The notes beneath the pieces were generated by a model. It was not told the DNA's origin, did not search any database, and saw only the letters and a list, made by a program, of their open reading frames with translations. From the NCBI RefSeq assembly GCF_005222205.1, contig NZ_CP032345.1, positions 1,551,501 to 1,615,500 of the forward strand: 64,000 nt of DNA, written 5' to 3'. Of the stretch, positions 34,668 to 44,539 are shown one piece after another (the first letter of the stretch is position 1; each line of letters opens with the position of its first letter). The position numbers and the translations under genes were made by a program. This DNA is from Azospirillum brasilense. GTDB lineage: Bacteria > Pseudomonadota > Alphaproteobacteria > Azospirillales > Azospirillaceae.

Positions 34668-35189
34668 ATGGAGATCACGGTTCGTCTTGAGGACCCGCCG
34701 TCCGCAGGCCGTCTCGACTGGCCCGGCGGGTCGTTCCGCTGCGTGCTGGGCCGCGGCGGCATCCGCGCCGACAAGCGGGAGGGCGACGGCGCCACCCCGG
34801 TCGGGCGCTTCGCGCTGCGCCGCGTGCTGTGGCGCCCCGACCGGCTGGAGCGGCCGGAGACGGGCCTGCCGGCGTCGCCCATCGCGCTCGACGACGGCTG
34901 GTGCGACGATCCGGCGGACCCCGCCTACAACCGCCCGGTCAAGCGTCCCTACACCGCCAGCCACGAGGAGCTGTGGCGCGACGACCATGTCTACGACGTC
35001 ATCGTGGTGATGGGGCACAACGACGACCCGGTGGTGCCGGGCCTGGGCAGCGCCGTGTTCATGCATGTGGCGCGGCCCGACCGGGCGCCGACGGCGGGCT
35101 GCGTCGCGCTGCCCCTGCCGGACCTGCTGCGGCTTCTCAAGGACTGCGCGCCGGGCACCGCGCTGACCGTGGCTGACCCGGCGGGCTAG
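34668..35189 (+). CDS. L,D-transpeptidase (YkuD) family protein
   Basis: 173 residues with the YkuD active site: His133 in VFMHVARPD and Cys145 in APTAGCVALP, spaced as in the family. The N-terminal part contains the family's GDGATPVGRFALRRVLWRP. There is no signal peptide, which is usual in the short YbiS-like subfamily of alphaproteobacteria but leaves its site of action open. Such enzymes form or edit peptidoglycan cross-links. The start is the ATG with GAGGGAAGGG upstream; a GTG ten codons earlier is also possible. Confidence 0.85.
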   Translation: MEITVRLEDPPSAGRLDWPGGSFRCVLGRGGIRADKREGDGATPVGRFALRRVLWRPDRLERPETGLPASPIALDDGWCDDPADPAYNRPVKRPYTASHEELWRDDHVYDVIVVMGHNDDPVVPGLGSAVFMHVARPDRAPTAGCVALPLPDLLRLLKDCAPGTALTVADPAG

Positions 35190-35195
35190 GCGGCG

Positions 35196-35903
35196 CTATC
35201 CGGCGGCGGGATAGGGGCGGGCGCCGAAGATCGCCGTGCCGACCCGCACATGGGTGGCGCCGAAGCGGATCGCCGTCTCGTAATCGCCGCTCATCCCCAT
35301 GCTGACCTCGGGCAGGCCGGCGCGGCGCGCCATGTCGGCGAGCAGGGCGAAATGCATCGCCGGCTCCTCGTCGACCGGCGGGATGCACATCAGCCCGGTC
35401 ACCGGCAGGTGCCAGCGGTCCCGGCAGGCGGCCAGGAAGGCGTCCAGCTCCGCCGGTGGGATGCCGGCCTTCTGCGGCTCCTCGCCGGTGTTGACCTCGA
35501 TCAGGCAGCGCGGGCGTCGCCCGCTGCGCACCATCTCCTCGGCGAGCGCCTCGGCCAGCTTGGGCCGATCCACCGTCTGGATCACGTCGAACAGCGCCAC
35601 CGCGTCCTTGACCTTGTTGGTCTGGAGCGGGCCGATCAGGTGCAGCTCCAGGTCCGGGAAGCGTTCGCGCAGCGCGGGGAACTTCGCCTTGGCCTCCTGC
35701 ACGCGGTTCTCGCCGAACACGCGCTGGCCGGCGGCCAGAGCCTCCTCCACCGCCTCGACCGGGTGGGTCTTGGAGACGGCGACCAGGGTCACCGCGCCGG
35801 GAGCGCGCCCGCCGGCGGCGCAGCCGTCCTGGATGGAGCGGCGGACGGCTTCGAGCCGGGCCGTGACGGTGCCGTCTGGTGTGTCGGTGTGCGAAGCGGA
35901 CAT
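35196..35903 (-). CDS. YggS/PROSC family pyridoxal phosphate-binding protein
   Basis: 235 residues of an alanine-racemase-like TIM barrel. The PLP Lys is Lys45 in LVAVSKTHP. Other family marks are FGENRVQEAKAKFP, LHLIGPLQTNKVKDAV, IEVNTGEEPQKAGI, SMGMSGDYETAIRFGATHVRVG and the closing TAIFGARPY. The protein balances the free PLP pool and amino-acid metabolism; it has no known racemase activity. The ATG is 100 bp from the divergent gene at 36003. Confidence 0.95.
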   Translation of the reverse strand: MSASHTDTPDGTVTARLEAVRRSIQDGCAAGGRAPGAVTLVAVSKTHPVEAVEEALAAGQRVFGENRVQEAKAKFPALRERFPDLELHLIGPLQTNKVKDAVALFDVIQTVDRPKLAEALAEEMVRSGRRPRCLIEVNTGEEPQKAGIPPAELDAFLAACRDRWHLPVTGLMCIPPVDEEPAMHFALLADMARRAGLPEVSMGMSGDYETAIRFGATHVRVGTAIFGARPYPAAG

Positions 35904-36002
35904 GCCGGTCCTCCCCCTTTTATGGCGCCTGCCTGTACAGGAACCGGAGGGCGTGGTAACGGACGGGCCGACGAAACGCAAGCACCCCGAGGAGAACACG
36001 GC

Positions 36003-36566
36003 ATGCGTGGTTGGATGCGTCCCCTGATCCTGTCGGCGCTGATTCTGGGGGCCGCGCCGTTCACGGCCGGCAGCGCCCTTGCCCAAAACGCTGGAAATCC
36101 GAACGCCGGGAGCCAGAATGGCGGCAAGCCCGCCGCCGGCAAGGAGGCCGCCACGAAGGAGGCCCCCAAGGAAGCTCCCAAGACGGCGGCGGGGTCGGCC
36201 ATCGCCCAGGCGCCCTTCGCCGTGCAACCGTTCCCGCTGCAGGACGACGGCACCTACAAGGACTTCATGGGCGCCGCCGCCGCCGACCTCAACCGGCGCT
36301 GCACCAAGCAGGAAAATTATGGTTGGGAGTTCAAGAAGGACGACGACGCCCGTCGTGACCAGATCCTCGAATCCACGCTGGGCGGCTTCCGCAAGGCTGG
36401 CTGGAAGCTGGGCGAGGTGAAGGTCCGCTCCATCCGCGATCCGGGAACCACCGCCTACACGGCGGAGAAGGCCAAGCAGCGCCTGCTGGCCGTCTGGACC
36501 CCGATGGAGAACGCGGCGATCCTGCTGCTCTGCGAGACCGAAGCGGCGCCAGCGACCAAGAAGTAA
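36003..36566 (+). CDS. Secreted protein of unknown function
   Basis: 187 residues. A Sec signal peptide (cleavage near ALA-QN) is followed by an Asn/Gly- then Lys/Glu/Ala-rich linker. The compact C-terminal domain (about 75-180) has RRCTKQENYGWEFKKDDDAR and two Cys (RRCTK and LLCETE) that could form a disulfide. I do not recognise the family; it is probably a small periplasmic protein. A bidirectional terminator follows. Confidence 0.75.
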   Translation: MRGWMRPLILSALILGAAPFTAGSALAQNAGNPNAGSQNGGKPAAGKEAATKEAPKEAPKTAAGSAIAQAPFAVQPFPLQDDGTYKDFMGAAAADLNRRCTKQENYGWEFKKDDDARRDQILESTLGGFRKAGWKLGEVKVRSIRDPGTTAYTAEKAKQRLLAVWTPMENAAILLLCETEAAPATKK

Positions 36567-36582
36567 GAACCAGCGACCAAAG

Positions 36583-36616
36583 AAAACGGCGGCGGATGGG
36601 TATCCGCCGCCGTTTT
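36583..36616. terminator. Bidirectional intrinsic terminator
   Basis: AAAACGGCGGCGGAT and ATCCGCCGCCGTTTT form a 15-bp perfect stem with a short loop, with A-run on one side and T-run on the other. It ends the secreted-protein gene and the convergent porin gene at 36640. Confidence 0.9.
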
Positions 36617-36639
36617 CGTCAGAGCTGCCGCAAGGCCGA

Positions 36640-37767
36640 TCAGAAGGCCAGACGGGTGTCGATCATGACGATGTGCGCGCGGTCGTCGAGCCCCACGGCA
36701 TCGGTCTTCAGGTCGAGATAGCTGTACTCCAGACCCGTGGTCAGGCCGGGCGCGACGGTGTAGGTAACGCCGGCCTGATACAGGTCAGCCTTGGCCGGAG
36801 TCGTTTGGGTTTCGACGTCGTTGCCACGCGAATGCGAGTAGTTGGCGGCCAGGATCAACGGACCCGTGGTGTACTGGGCGCCGACGATCCAGATATCCTG
36901 CTTCTGCTTCGTCGTGATCGACTTGTCGTAGCCGCTGTCGCCGCTGTAGGCGTAGCTGCCGCCGATCTTGAAATCGCCGTAGCCGACGTTCAGGCCGGCA
37001 TGAACCGAGCTGAGCTTCTCGAAGCGGGTGGCGGCGGCGCCGACGCCGTTATCGACCGCATCGCCAAACTGGTAGAAGGCGCTGGCCGCGACGCTGAAGC
37101 CGCCGAACTCGTTGGTGTAGGTGCCGCCGGCCTCGACGACATCCTGGAAACCGCCGTTGTCCTGGCGACGGTTGATCGAGGTGTGCGAGTCGCCGGAGCG
37201 CGGCATGTAGGAGACGCCGCCCTGGAAGCCGGCGATGGTCGGGGTCAGGTAGATGATCTTGGTGCCGACATCGCCTGAGGCGAGGGCGCGGAAGTTGTTG
37301 GTGGTGGTCGGCAGCAGGCCGTAGGTCGACGAGCCGTTGAGGAACTCCACCGTGTTGTTGTCCGGACCGCCGGCGATGCCCTCGACGTTCGGGCCGATGA
37401 TGCCGAACTCGTCCGACAGGCCGTTGATCGTGCCGGCCTGCAGGGTGCCGAAGCCGCTGTTCACGAAGATGAAGGCGCGGTCGGCGTCCATCGTGCGGAC
37501 GTTGCTGGCGCCGTTGGCGGCGCGCATGCGGACGCGGCCGCCGTACTCCAGCCCGTTGTCGGCCGTGGCGACCGGCGTGACGACCACGCGGAAGCGGTTG
37601 GCGAACTCCGTAGAGCGGGTGCCTTCGTCACGGTCCTGTTCGACATAGGCGCCCTGGAAGAAGGCGTCGCCGCCGATCTTGACCTCGAACTTGGTCTGGG
37701 CGGAAGCCACGCCGCTGCAGGCGATGATCGCGATGGCTGCGCAGCCCGTAACAAGAGAACGCTTCAT
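36640..37767 (-). CDS. Outer-membrane porin, copy 1
   Basis: 375 residues with a signal peptide (cleavage near ASA-QT) and a beta-barrel of alternating polar and hydrophobic strands. It ends in a C-terminal Phe (IDTRLAF), the outer-membrane insertion signal. The strand patterns NGLEYGGRVRMRA, TMDADRAFIFVNSGFGTLQAG and GLTTGLEYSYLDLKTDA identify a general porin of Rhodospirillales type. It should form passive pores for small solutes. The similar gene at 38155 is a close paralogue. The 335-bp upstream gap is AT-rich and lacks another gene. Confidence 0.92.
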   Translation of the reverse strand: MKRSLVTGCAAIAIIACSGVASAQTKFEVKIGGDAFFQGAYVEQDRDEGTRSTEFANRFRVVVTPVATADNGLEYGGRVRMRAANGASNVRTMDADRAFIFVNSGFGTLQAGTINGLSDEFGIIGPNVEGIAGGPDNNTVEFLNGSSTYGLLPTTTNNFRALASGDVGTKIIYLTPTIAGFQGGVSYMPRSGDSHTSINRRQDNGGFQDVVEAGGTYTNEFGGFSVAASAFYQFGDAVDNGVGAAATRFEKLSSVHAGLNVGYGDFKIGGSYAYSGDSGYDKSITTKQKQDIWIVGAQYTTGPLILAANYSHSRGNDVETQTTPAKADLYQAGVTYTVAPGLTTGLEYSYLDLKTDAVGLDDRAHIVMIDTRLAF

Positions 37768-38100
37768 TGATGGTCCATCCTTCTAGCAGGCCCCCAAGGA
37801 GACTGGAGCCGTGCGGTTGTGCTTCCCACCAATTACTAAGCCACCCGTTCGTTTACCCGGCAAGGGCGATTTAACAGGGGAAACGGTTCAACTGTAACAC
37901 AGTGGCCATTCTGACACAGTCATAAGTATTTGATCATCAACTGTTTTTCCCGCATGCCGTAAATATAGCACATTGACCGTCCAGATTTTGAGCGCGGTGA
38001 ACAAACTTTACGCACAGAAATGCGCCATCTGGGCAGCGGGCCGGACGCGGACGGTGCACGGAAAAGGCGCAGCGCGACGAACACGAGGAAAGCACAAAGA
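37768..38100. other. Upstream region of porin copy 1
   Basis: This non-coding stretch lies between the porin 1 start and the porin 2 terminator. It is notably AT-rich for the window around 37915-37975 (for example CGTAAATATAGCACATTG). That would suit a promoter on the minus strand for porin 1, such as a TATATTTA-like -10 near 37965. I cannot assign -35/-10 boxes firmly. No coding or RNA signal is seen. Confidence 0.4.
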
Positions 38101-38103
38101 AAA

Positions 38104-38131
38104 AAGGGCGGTGGCCGAAGCCACCGCCCTT
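38104..38131 (-). terminator. Intrinsic terminator of porin copy 2
   Basis: AAGGGCGGTGGC and GCCACCGCCCTT form a perfect 12-bp stem with a 4-base loop. Read on the minus strand it is followed by T residues (A-run at 38099-38105), 23 bp after the porin 2 stop. Confidence 0.9.
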
Positions 38132-38154
38132 CTCCATCCACGGATGACCGCAGA

Positions 38155-39327
38155 TTAGAACGCCAGGACCGTACGGAGCAGGACGACGTGACCGTCGTTG
38201 TCCAGGTCCACAGCGGCCGTGCTCAGGTCGCTGTCGGCCTTGAAGTAGTCGTACTGAGCCTGCAGGGTCAGGCCCGGAGCGACGGTGTAGCCCGCGCCGA
38301 ACTCGTAGACTTCCAGCTTGCGGCTGCCGGCGGTGTAGAGGCTGCCAGCGTCCTTGCCGTTCTTGTAGTTGGCGCCGACGACGATCGGGCCGGCGGTGTA
38401 CTGAGCGCCGACAACCCAGAGGCGGCTCTTCTCGTTGTCCGAGGTCGCGGTCTGGATCTGGCCCGACTCACCGAAGTCGGTGTACGAACCGCCGAGCGAG
38501 AAGCCGGCGTAGCCAACCTGGGCGCCAACCTGCCAGGCGTTCAGGTCCTCGACGCTGGCGCCGACCGTGGTCGTGCCGGCGGCGTTGCCCCAGTAGTAGC
38601 CAGCGCTGGCCTTCAGCGAAACGCCGCCGAAGGTGTTGCTGTAGTTGGCACCGACTTCGACGAGGTCCTCGAACGTGGTCGAGAAGCCGCGGCCGGTGGC
38701 GGTGACCGGGGTCAGGTCGGCGCGGTTGACCGAGGCGTGCGAGTCGTCGTTGCGCGGGGTGTAGCTGGCGCCCACCTGCAGGCCGGCGAAGCGCGGCGAG
38801 AAGTACACGATCTTGGTCGCGTTGTTCTCGACGACCAGCGACTGGCTCAGGAGCGAGCCGTTCAGACCGGCGAGGCCGCCACCGATGTCCGAGGTCTGGC
38901 CGATCCAGGCCGCGACGCCGTCATAGATGCCGAGCTGCAGGTAATCCTGCGGAGCGGTGACGTAGGTGGCGTCGTTGAAGGAGTTGGTCACGCCCATCTG
39001 GACCTGACCGAACGCGCCCTGCGCGAAGATGTAGCCGCGGTCGGCGTCCATCGTGCGGGCGTTGTTGGCGCCCGAGTTGGCGCGCATACGGATGCGGCCG
39101 CCGTACTCCAGGCCGTTGTCGGCCTTGGCGGTCGGGGTCACGATGACGCGGAAGCGGTTGCGGAAGTCAACCGAACGGGCACCCTCGTCGCGGTCTTCGT
39201 TGACGTAGCCGCCTTCGAAGTAGGCGTCGCCGCCGACCTTGACTTCAAACTTGGCCTGAGCGTTGGCGGCGCCGGCACCCAGAGCCAGAGCGGCAGCGGC
39301 GCAGCCCGCGAGCAGATAACGGTTCAT
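38155..39327 (-). CDS. Outer-membrane porin, copy 2
   Basis: 390 residues, very similar in plan to the porin at 36640: signal peptide (ANA-QA), KFEVKVGGDAYFEGGYVNED at the first strand, NGLEYGGRIRMRANSGANN, TMDADRGYIFAQGAFGQVQ and the terminal Phe in RTVLAF. The two differ mostly in predicted loop regions. A tandem duplication is the simplest origin. Its leader contains two strong hairpins, which may affect expression. Confidence 0.93.
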   Translation of the reverse strand: MNRYLLAGCAAAALALGAGAANAQAKFEVKVGGDAYFEGGYVNEDRDEGARSVDFRNRFRVIVTPTAKADNGLEYGGRIRMRANSGANNARTMDADRGYIFAQGAFGQVQMGVTNSFNDATYVTAPQDYLQLGIYDGVAAWIGQTSDIGGGLAGLNGSLLSQSLVVENNATKIVYFSPRFAGLQVGASYTPRNDDSHASVNRADLTPVTATGRGFSTTFEDLVEVGANYSNTFGGVSLKASAGYYWGNAAGTTTVGASVEDLNAWQVGAQVGYAGFSLGGSYTDFGESGQIQTATSDNEKSRLWVVGAQYTAGPIVVGANYKNGKDAGSLYTAGSRKLEVYEFGAGYTVAPGLTLQAQYDYFKADSDLSTAAVDLDNDGHVVLLRTVLAF

Positions 39328-39451
39328 GATTGTTGCCTCCATCCTGGCAGCAGAATTTTCAGCCCGGTTAACGTCCTGGCTGGCTCTGTGGTACGCAGAT
39401 GCGGGGACGCCAGCAAGCCGGAAATCGCAAAGTTGCAGCAATGAAGGAACA

Positions 39452-39509
39452 GTGTGTCCGACGGAACACACCTTGATTGTGCGCCGCGGTCGGGATTCCG
39501 CGGCGCACA
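39452..39509. promoter_or_regulatory. Two hairpins between porin 2 and the DUF3576 gene
   Basis: GTGTGTCC/GGAACACAC (39452-39471) is followed by a perfect 12-bp stem TGTGCGCCGCGG/CCGCGGCGCACA with an 8-base loop (39478-39509). They lie in the 344-bp divergent gap, which has no gene. They may be part of the porin leader RNA, an attenuator for the plus-strand genes, or operator sites. A GC tract (39510-39550) follows. Confidence 0.5.
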
Positions 39510-39671
39510 GGGACCCGCGCCGGGGGGGCCGGCCCCGCCCCCGGACACAGCAAAGGCACAGGCGGCGCCCCGCATCGGCTGTTGCCGCGGGCGGGCTTTT
39601 ATGGTCTTTTCACCCGCATCCGCCGCGGTATCGTGCGCGGTACCCCGAATTTATTGATCCAGGTTCCGACC

Positions 39672-40211
39672 ATGCGCCGTTCCCGTGTCCTTCGCCTTGC
39701 CCCCGTCGTGCTCGCGGCGTCGCTCGCCGTGGCCGGTTGCTCCAGCTGGGGCGGCCAGACGGAAACCGTCGATGAGCAGATCAAGAAGGAATACAAGTTC
39801 GGCAGCCTTCTCGGCACCGACGGCGGCTTCAGCCTGTTCGGCAAGAACAAGCGCAACGGCGCCGAGCAGGGCGATCCCAACGGCATCGGCGTCAACAGCT
39901 TCCTGTGGCGCGCCTCGCTGGACACGCTGTCCTTCATGCCGATCGTCTCCGCCGACCCGTTCGGCGGCGTCATCCTGACCGACTGGTACACCCCGCCGGA
40001 CACGCCGAACGAGCGCTTCAAGGTCAACCTCTACATCATGGACCGCCAGCTCCGCGCCGACGGCGTGCGGGTGTCGGTGTTCAAGCAGCAGCGCGCCGGA
40101 TCGGATTGGCGCGACAGCGCGGTCGGCCCGGAGACGGCGACGACGCTGGAGGACGCGGTGCTGACCCGCGCCCGCCAGATCCGCGTCGCCCAGCAGGCCG
40201 CGGCGCGCTGA
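39672..40211 (+). CDS. DUF3576 lipoprotein
   Basis: 179 residues with a lipoprotein signal ending VAGCSS. The body matches DUF3576: FLWRASLDTLSFMPIVSADPFGG, VILTDWYTPPDTPNERFKV, NLYIMDRQLRADGVRVSVFK. Its place before leuS and lptE is conserved in alphaproteobacteria. An envelope role is likely but the function is unknown. The ATG has a weak ribosome site (AGGTTCC). Confidence 0.9.
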   Translation: MRRSRVLRLAPVVLAASLAVAGCSSWGGQTETVDEQIKKEYKFGSLLGTDGGFSLFGKNKRNGAEQGDPNGIGVNSFLWRASLDTLSFMPIVSADPFGGVILTDWYTPPDTPNERFKVNLYIMDRQLRADGVRVSVFKQQRAGSDWRDSAVGPETATTLEDAVLTRARQIRVAQQAAAR

Positions 40212-40322
40212 ACGGGGGCGCCGGGCGGGGTGGGGCGCGGGCATCGGTCCGCCGCCTGTTGCCCCGCCGTCGGCGCCTTATGTGTCTAGATCCACGAAAT
40301 TCACGGAACGGCGTCTGCGGTC

Positions 40323-42893
40323 ATGTCGCGTTACAATGTCAAGGAAACCGAAGCGAAGTGGCAGGGCGAGTGGGAGCGGCAGGGCTGCTTCACCGCGCGC
40401 GAGGACGCTTCCCGTGAGAAGTACTATGTGCTGGAGATGTTCCCCTACCCGTCGGGGCGCATCCACATGGGGCATGTCCGCAACTACACCATCGGCGACG
40501 TGATCGCGCGCTACAAGCGGGCCCGCGGCTTCAACGTTCTGCACCCGATGGGCTGGGACGCCTTCGGCCTGCCGGCGGAGAACGCCGCGCTGGAGAAGAA
40601 GACCCACCCGGCCAAGTGGACGCGCGAGAACATCGCGGCCATGCGCGCCCAGCTGAAGACGATGGGCCTGTCCATCGACTGGGACCGCGAGATCGCCACC
40701 TGCGACGTGGAGTATTACCGCCACGAGCAGAAGATGTTCCTGGATTTCCTCAAGGAAGGCCTGGCCTACCGCAAGGAGTCCTGGGTCAACTGGGACCCGG
40801 TCGACAACACGGTCCTCGCCAACGAGCAGGTGATCGACGGCCGCGGCTGGCGCACCGGAGCGCTGGTCGAGAAGCGCAAGCTGTCGCAGTGGTTCCTCAA
40901 GATCACCGCCTACGCCGACGAGCTGCTGAAGGGGCTGGACACGCTGGACCGCTGGCCGGAGCGCGTGCGCCTGATGCAGGAGAACTGGATCGGCAAGTCC
41001 ACCGGCGTGCGCTTCCGCTTCGACCTCGTCGGGCGGGCGGACAAGCTGGAGGTCTTCACGACCCGGCCCGACACGCTGTTCGGCGCCTCCTTCGCGGCGA
41101 TCTCCGCCAACCACCCGCTGGCCGCCGAACTGGCCGCCGGCAATCCCGCGCTGGCCGACTTCATCGCCGAGTGCAACCGTCTTGGCACCAGCGAGGAAGC
41201 GATCGAAACCGCCGAGAAGCGCGGCTTCGACACCGGGCTGAAGGTGGTGCATCCCTTCGACCCGTCCTGGGAACTGCCGGTCTACGTCGCCAACTTCGTG
41301 CTGATGGAATACGGCACGGGCGCCATCTTCGGCTGCCCGGCCCACGACCAGCGCGACCTGGACTTCGCCCGCAAGTACGGCCTGCCGGTCACGCCGGTGG
41401 TCGTTCCGGCGGACGCCGATCCCGCCACCTTCACGGTCGGCGACGAGGCCTACACCGGCCCCGGCCTGCTGCGCAACTCGCGCTTCCTCGATGGGATGGA
41501 GGTCGAGCAGGCCAAGCAGGAGGTCGGCAAGCGGCTTGAGGAGCAGGGGCAGGGCGAGCGCACCACCCAGTACCGCCTGCGCGACTGGGGCGTTTCCCGC
41601 CAGCGTTACTGGGGCTGCCCGATCCCGGTCATCCACTGCGAGAGCTGCGGCATCGTCCCGGTCCCGCAGCAGGATCTGCCGGTCGTCCTGCCCGAGGATG
41701 TGACCTTCGACAAGCCCGGCAACCCGCTGGACCACCACCCGACCTGGAAGCACACGAGCTGCCCGACCTGCGGCAAGCCGGCGGTGCGCGAGACGGACAC
41801 CTTCGACACCTTCATCGAGTCGAGCTGGTACTTCGCCCGCTTCTGCTCGCCCAAGGCCGAGGATGTCGCCTTCACGCGCGAGGCGGTGGACTATTGGCTG
41901 GCCGTGGACCAATACATCGGCGGCATCGAGCACGCCGTGCTGCATCTGCTCTACTCCCGCTTCTGGACGCGGGCGATGAAGCAGTGCGGCTACCTGAACG
42001 TGGAGGAGCCCTTCGCCGGCCTCTTCACTCAGGGCATGGTCAACCACGAGACCTACAAGGACGCCGGCACCGGCGCCTGGCTGGCCCCGACCGACATCCG
42101 CAAGAACGATCTCGGCGACTACATCCGCAACGACAACGACGGCCCGGTGACGGTCGGCCGCGTCGAGAAGATGTCGAAGTCGAAGAAGAACGTGGTGGAC
42201 CCGGCGCACATCATCGGCACCTACGGCGCCGACGCCGCCCGCCTGTTCATGCTGTCCGACAGCCCGCCGGAACGCGACCTGGAATGGACGGAAGCCGGCA
42301 TCGACGGCGCCTGGCGCTACATCAACCGCCTGTGGCGCATGGTGACGGAATCGCCGGTCGCGCTGCCGCCCGCCGGTGCGCCGAAGCCGGACGCCTTCAG
42401 CGCCAAGGCCGAGGCCACGCGCCGTCTGGTCCACAAGGCCATCGCCGGCATTTCGGAAGACCTGGAGAAGTTCCGCTTCAACAAGGCGGTGGCCCGCGTG
42501 CGCGAGCTGTCCAACGCCCTGGCCGAGCTGGACGGCGCGGGCGAGGGCGAGGCCTGGGTCCTGCGCGAAGGCTTCGAGGCCACCGTCCGCCTGATCGCCC
42601 CGATGATGCCCCATCTCGCCGAGGAGCTGTGGGCGCAGCTCGGCCATGCCACGCTGCTGGTCAACCAGCCCTGGCCGCAGGCCGACGCGGCCCTGGTGGT
42701 CGAGGATTCGGTCACCATGGCGGTGCAGGTCAACGGCAAGCTGCGCGCGACGCTGGAGCTGCCGCGCGACATGGCGAAGGACGCCGCGGAGCAGGCCGCC
42801 CTGGCCGATCCGAACGTCCAGCGCGCCCTGGAGGGCAAGCCGGTGCGCAAGGTCATCGTCGTCCCGAACCGGGTGATCAATGTCGTCGTCTGA
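40323..42893 (+). CDS. leuS: Leucyl-tRNA synthetase
   Basis: 856 residues of a class I synthetase that charges tRNA-Leu. The HIGH motif is HMGH in [17 protein letters not shown], and the KMSKS motif is exact ([14 protein letters not shown]). The editing domain carries [20 protein letters not shown] and [17 protein letters not shown] leucine-specific zinc-like insert CESCG...CPTCG lies at about 440-480. The C-terminal anticodon domain closes with [14 protein letters not shown]. The gene overlaps lptE by 14 bases. Confidence 0.98.
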   Translation: MSRYNVKETEAKWQGEWERQGCFTAREDASREKYYVLEMFPYPSGRIHMGHVRNYTIGDVIARYKRARGFNVLHPMGWDAFGLPAENAALEKKTHPAKWTRENIAAMRAQLKTMGLSIDWDREIATCDVEYYRHEQKMFLDFLKEGLAYRKESWVNWDPVDNTVLANEQVIDGRGWRTGALVEKRKLSQWFLKITAYADELLKGLDTLDRWPERVRLMQENWIGKSTGVRFRFDLVGRADKLEVFTTRPDTLFGASFAAISANHPLAAELAAGNPALADFIAECNRLGTSEEAIETAEKRGFDTGLKVVHPFDPSWELPVYVANFVLMEYGTGAIFGCPAHDQRDLDFARKYGLPVTPVVVPADADPATFTVGDEAYTGPGLLRNSRFLDGMEVEQAKQEVGKRLEEQGQGERTTQYRLRDWGVSRQRYWGCPIPVIHCESCGIVPVPQQDLPVVLPEDVTFDKPGNPLDHHPTWKHTSCPTCGKPAVRETDTFDTFIESSWYFARFCSPKAEDVAFTREAVDYWLAVDQYIGGIEHAVLHLLYSRFWTRAMKQCGYLNVEEPFAGLFTQGMVNHETYKDAGTGAWLAPTDIRKNDLGDYIRNDNDGPVTVGRVEKMSKSKKNVVDPAHIIGTYGADAARLFMLSDSPPERDLEWTEAGIDGAWRYINRLWRMVTESPVALPPAGAPKPDAFSAKAEATRRLVHKAIAGISEDLEKFRFNKAVARVRELSNALAELDGAGEGEAWVLREGFEATVRLIAPMMPHLAEELWAQLGHATLLVNQPWPQADAALVVEDSVTMAVQVNGKLRATLELPRDMAKDAAEQAALADPNVQRALEGKPVRKVIVVPNRVINVVV

Positions 42894-43443
42894 CCTCCAT
42901 AACGACAATAGCCACAACGGCAAAGCCGGCGTCCGGCGGCGGGGGCTTCTGACCCTCGCCCTGATCGCGCCGGCGGTGCTCGCCACGGCGGCCTGCGGCT
43001 TCCAGCCCATGTATGGAAACCTCGGGGCGAACAGCATCGGCACCGCCGAGCTCCAGCAGGTCGAGATCGGCGGCATCAAGGACCGCTACGGCCAGAAGCT
43101 GCGCAACCTTCTGATCGACCGCTTCTACGCCGATGGCCGCCCCGCCGCCCCGCGCTACCGGCTGGAAACCGCGCTGACCGCGTCGGAGCAGAAGCTGTCC
43201 CTTCAGAAGGACGCGACCGCCACCCGGGCCCAGCTCGTCGTGAACGCCCCCTACCAGCTCATCGACGCGGCGACGGGAAAGATCCTGTTCCAGGCCAACG
43301 CGCGATCCTACATCAGCTACAACGTGCTGGAGCAGCAGTACGGCGCCCTGGCCACGGTCGAGAACGCCTACGACCGCGCGATCCTGGAAATCTCCAACGA
43401 GATCACCACCCGCGTGTCCGCCCAGCTCGGCCGCAAGCTCTGA
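42880..43443 (+). CDS. lptE: LPS assembly lipoprotein LptE
   Basis: 187 residues. A lipoprotein signal ends in [12 protein letters not shown], typical of LptE. The fold is followed by [20 protein letters not shown] and the helix [14 protein letters not shown]. LptE plugs the LptD barrel that inserts lipopolysaccharide in the outer membrane. The leuS-lptE-holA order is conserved in proteobacteria and supports the call. The signal begins about 20 residues after the ATG, so a later start is possible. Confidence 0.9.
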   Translation: MSSSDLHNDNSHNGKAGVRRRGLLTLALIAPAVLATAACGFQPMYGNLGANSIGTAELQQVEIGGIKDRYGQKLRNLLIDRFYADGRPAAPRYRLETALTASEQKLSLQKDATATRAQLVVNAPYQLIDAATGKILFQANARSYISYNVLEQQYGALATVENAYDRAILEISNEITTRVSAQLGRKL

Positions 43444-43492
43444 TCCGCACTGGACAACCGGAGGCCGGTCCTCCGCCACCGACGGTGTTTTC

Positions 43493-44515
43493 GTGAAGCT
43501 GCAAGCCCGGGCGATCGACGGCTTCCTGCGCAACCCCGATCCCAAGATCCGCGCGGTCCTGCTCTACGGCCCGGACACCGGTCTGGTGCGCGACCGCGCC
43601 ATGGGTCTGGGCCGCACCGTGGTCGCCGACCTGTCCGACCCCTTCCGCGTGACCGAGATGCTGGGCCGCGCCGTCGCCGACGATCCGGCGCGTCTGGCCG
43701 ACGAGGCCGCCGCCCTGTCCTTCACCGGGGGCCGCCGCCTGATCCGCGTGCGCGAGGCGGAGGACAACGTCACCGCCGCCTTCACCGCCTTCCTGGCCGC
43801 CTTGCCGCCCGGCGACAGCCTCGTCCTCGTCGAAGCCGGCGACCTCGGCAACCGGTCGAAGCTGCGCACCCTGTTCGAAGGGGCCGACGGCGCCGTCGCC
43901 ATTCCCTGCTACGTGGAGGAGGAGGCCGCGCTTGGCCGGGTCATCGCCGACATCCTGCACGGCCATGGCCTGACCGCCGATCCCGACGCGCTGACCTTCC
44001 TCGCCGGCAACCTGGTCGGCGACCGCATGGTGGCGCGCGGCGAGATGGAGAAGCTGGCGCTCTACATGGGCACGGAGACGCGCGTGCGGCTGGAGGATGC
44101 CCAGGCCTGCGTCGGCGACAGCGCGGCCCTGTCGCTGGACGAGCCGATCTGGGCGGCGGCGGAGGGCGACTTCGCGACGCTCGACCGCTCGCTGGCCCGT
44201 CTGTTCGCCGAGGGCATGTCCCCGGTGCCGATCCTGCGCGCCGCCCAGCGCCACTTCCAGCGGCTGCAGCTGGTCGCCGGGCAGGTGGCGGCGGGCAAGT
44301 CGGCGGACGCCGCGGTGGAGGCGCTGCGCCCGCCGGTGTTCTTCAAGATGAAGCCGCGGCTGACCGGTCAGGCCCGCCGCTGGCCGGCGCCGCTGGTCCG
44401 GCAGGCGCTGGAGCGGCTGGTCGAGGCCGAGGCGGACTGCAAGCGCACCAACATGCCCGACCAGACGCTCTGCGCCCGCGTCCTCTTCCAGCTCGCCTCG
44501 CTGGCGCGGCGCTGA
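43493..44515 (+). CDS. holA: DNA polymerase III delta subunit
   Basis: 340 residues. The protein opens the sliding clamp as part of the clamp loader. Its AAA+-like fold starts VLLYGPDTGLVRDRA (a degenerate P-loop, normal for delta). It continues with DLSDPFRVTEMLGRAVADDP, FTGGRRLIRVREAEDN and KRTNMPDQTLCARVLFQLA at the end. The start is GTG. The stop lies 25 bp before the convergent esterase. Confidence 0.93.
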   Translation: MKLQARAIDGFLRNPDPKIRAVLLYGPDTGLVRDRAMGLGRTVVADLSDPFRVTEMLGRAVADDPARLADEAAALSFTGGRRLIRVREAEDNVTAAFTAFLAALPPGDSLVLVEAGDLGNRSKLRTLFEGADGAVAIPCYVEEEAALGRVIADILHGHGLTADPDALTFLAGNLVGDRMVARGEMEKLALYMGTETRVRLEDAQACVGDSAALSLDEPIWAAAEGDFATLDRSLARLFAEGMSPVPILRAAQRHFQRLQLVAGQVAAGKSADAAVEALRPPVFFKMKPRLTGQARRWPAPLVRQALERLVEAEADCKRTNMPDQTLCARVLFQLASLARR

Positions 44516-44539
44516 GGTTCGTCCTTACTTCGCCGGCCC

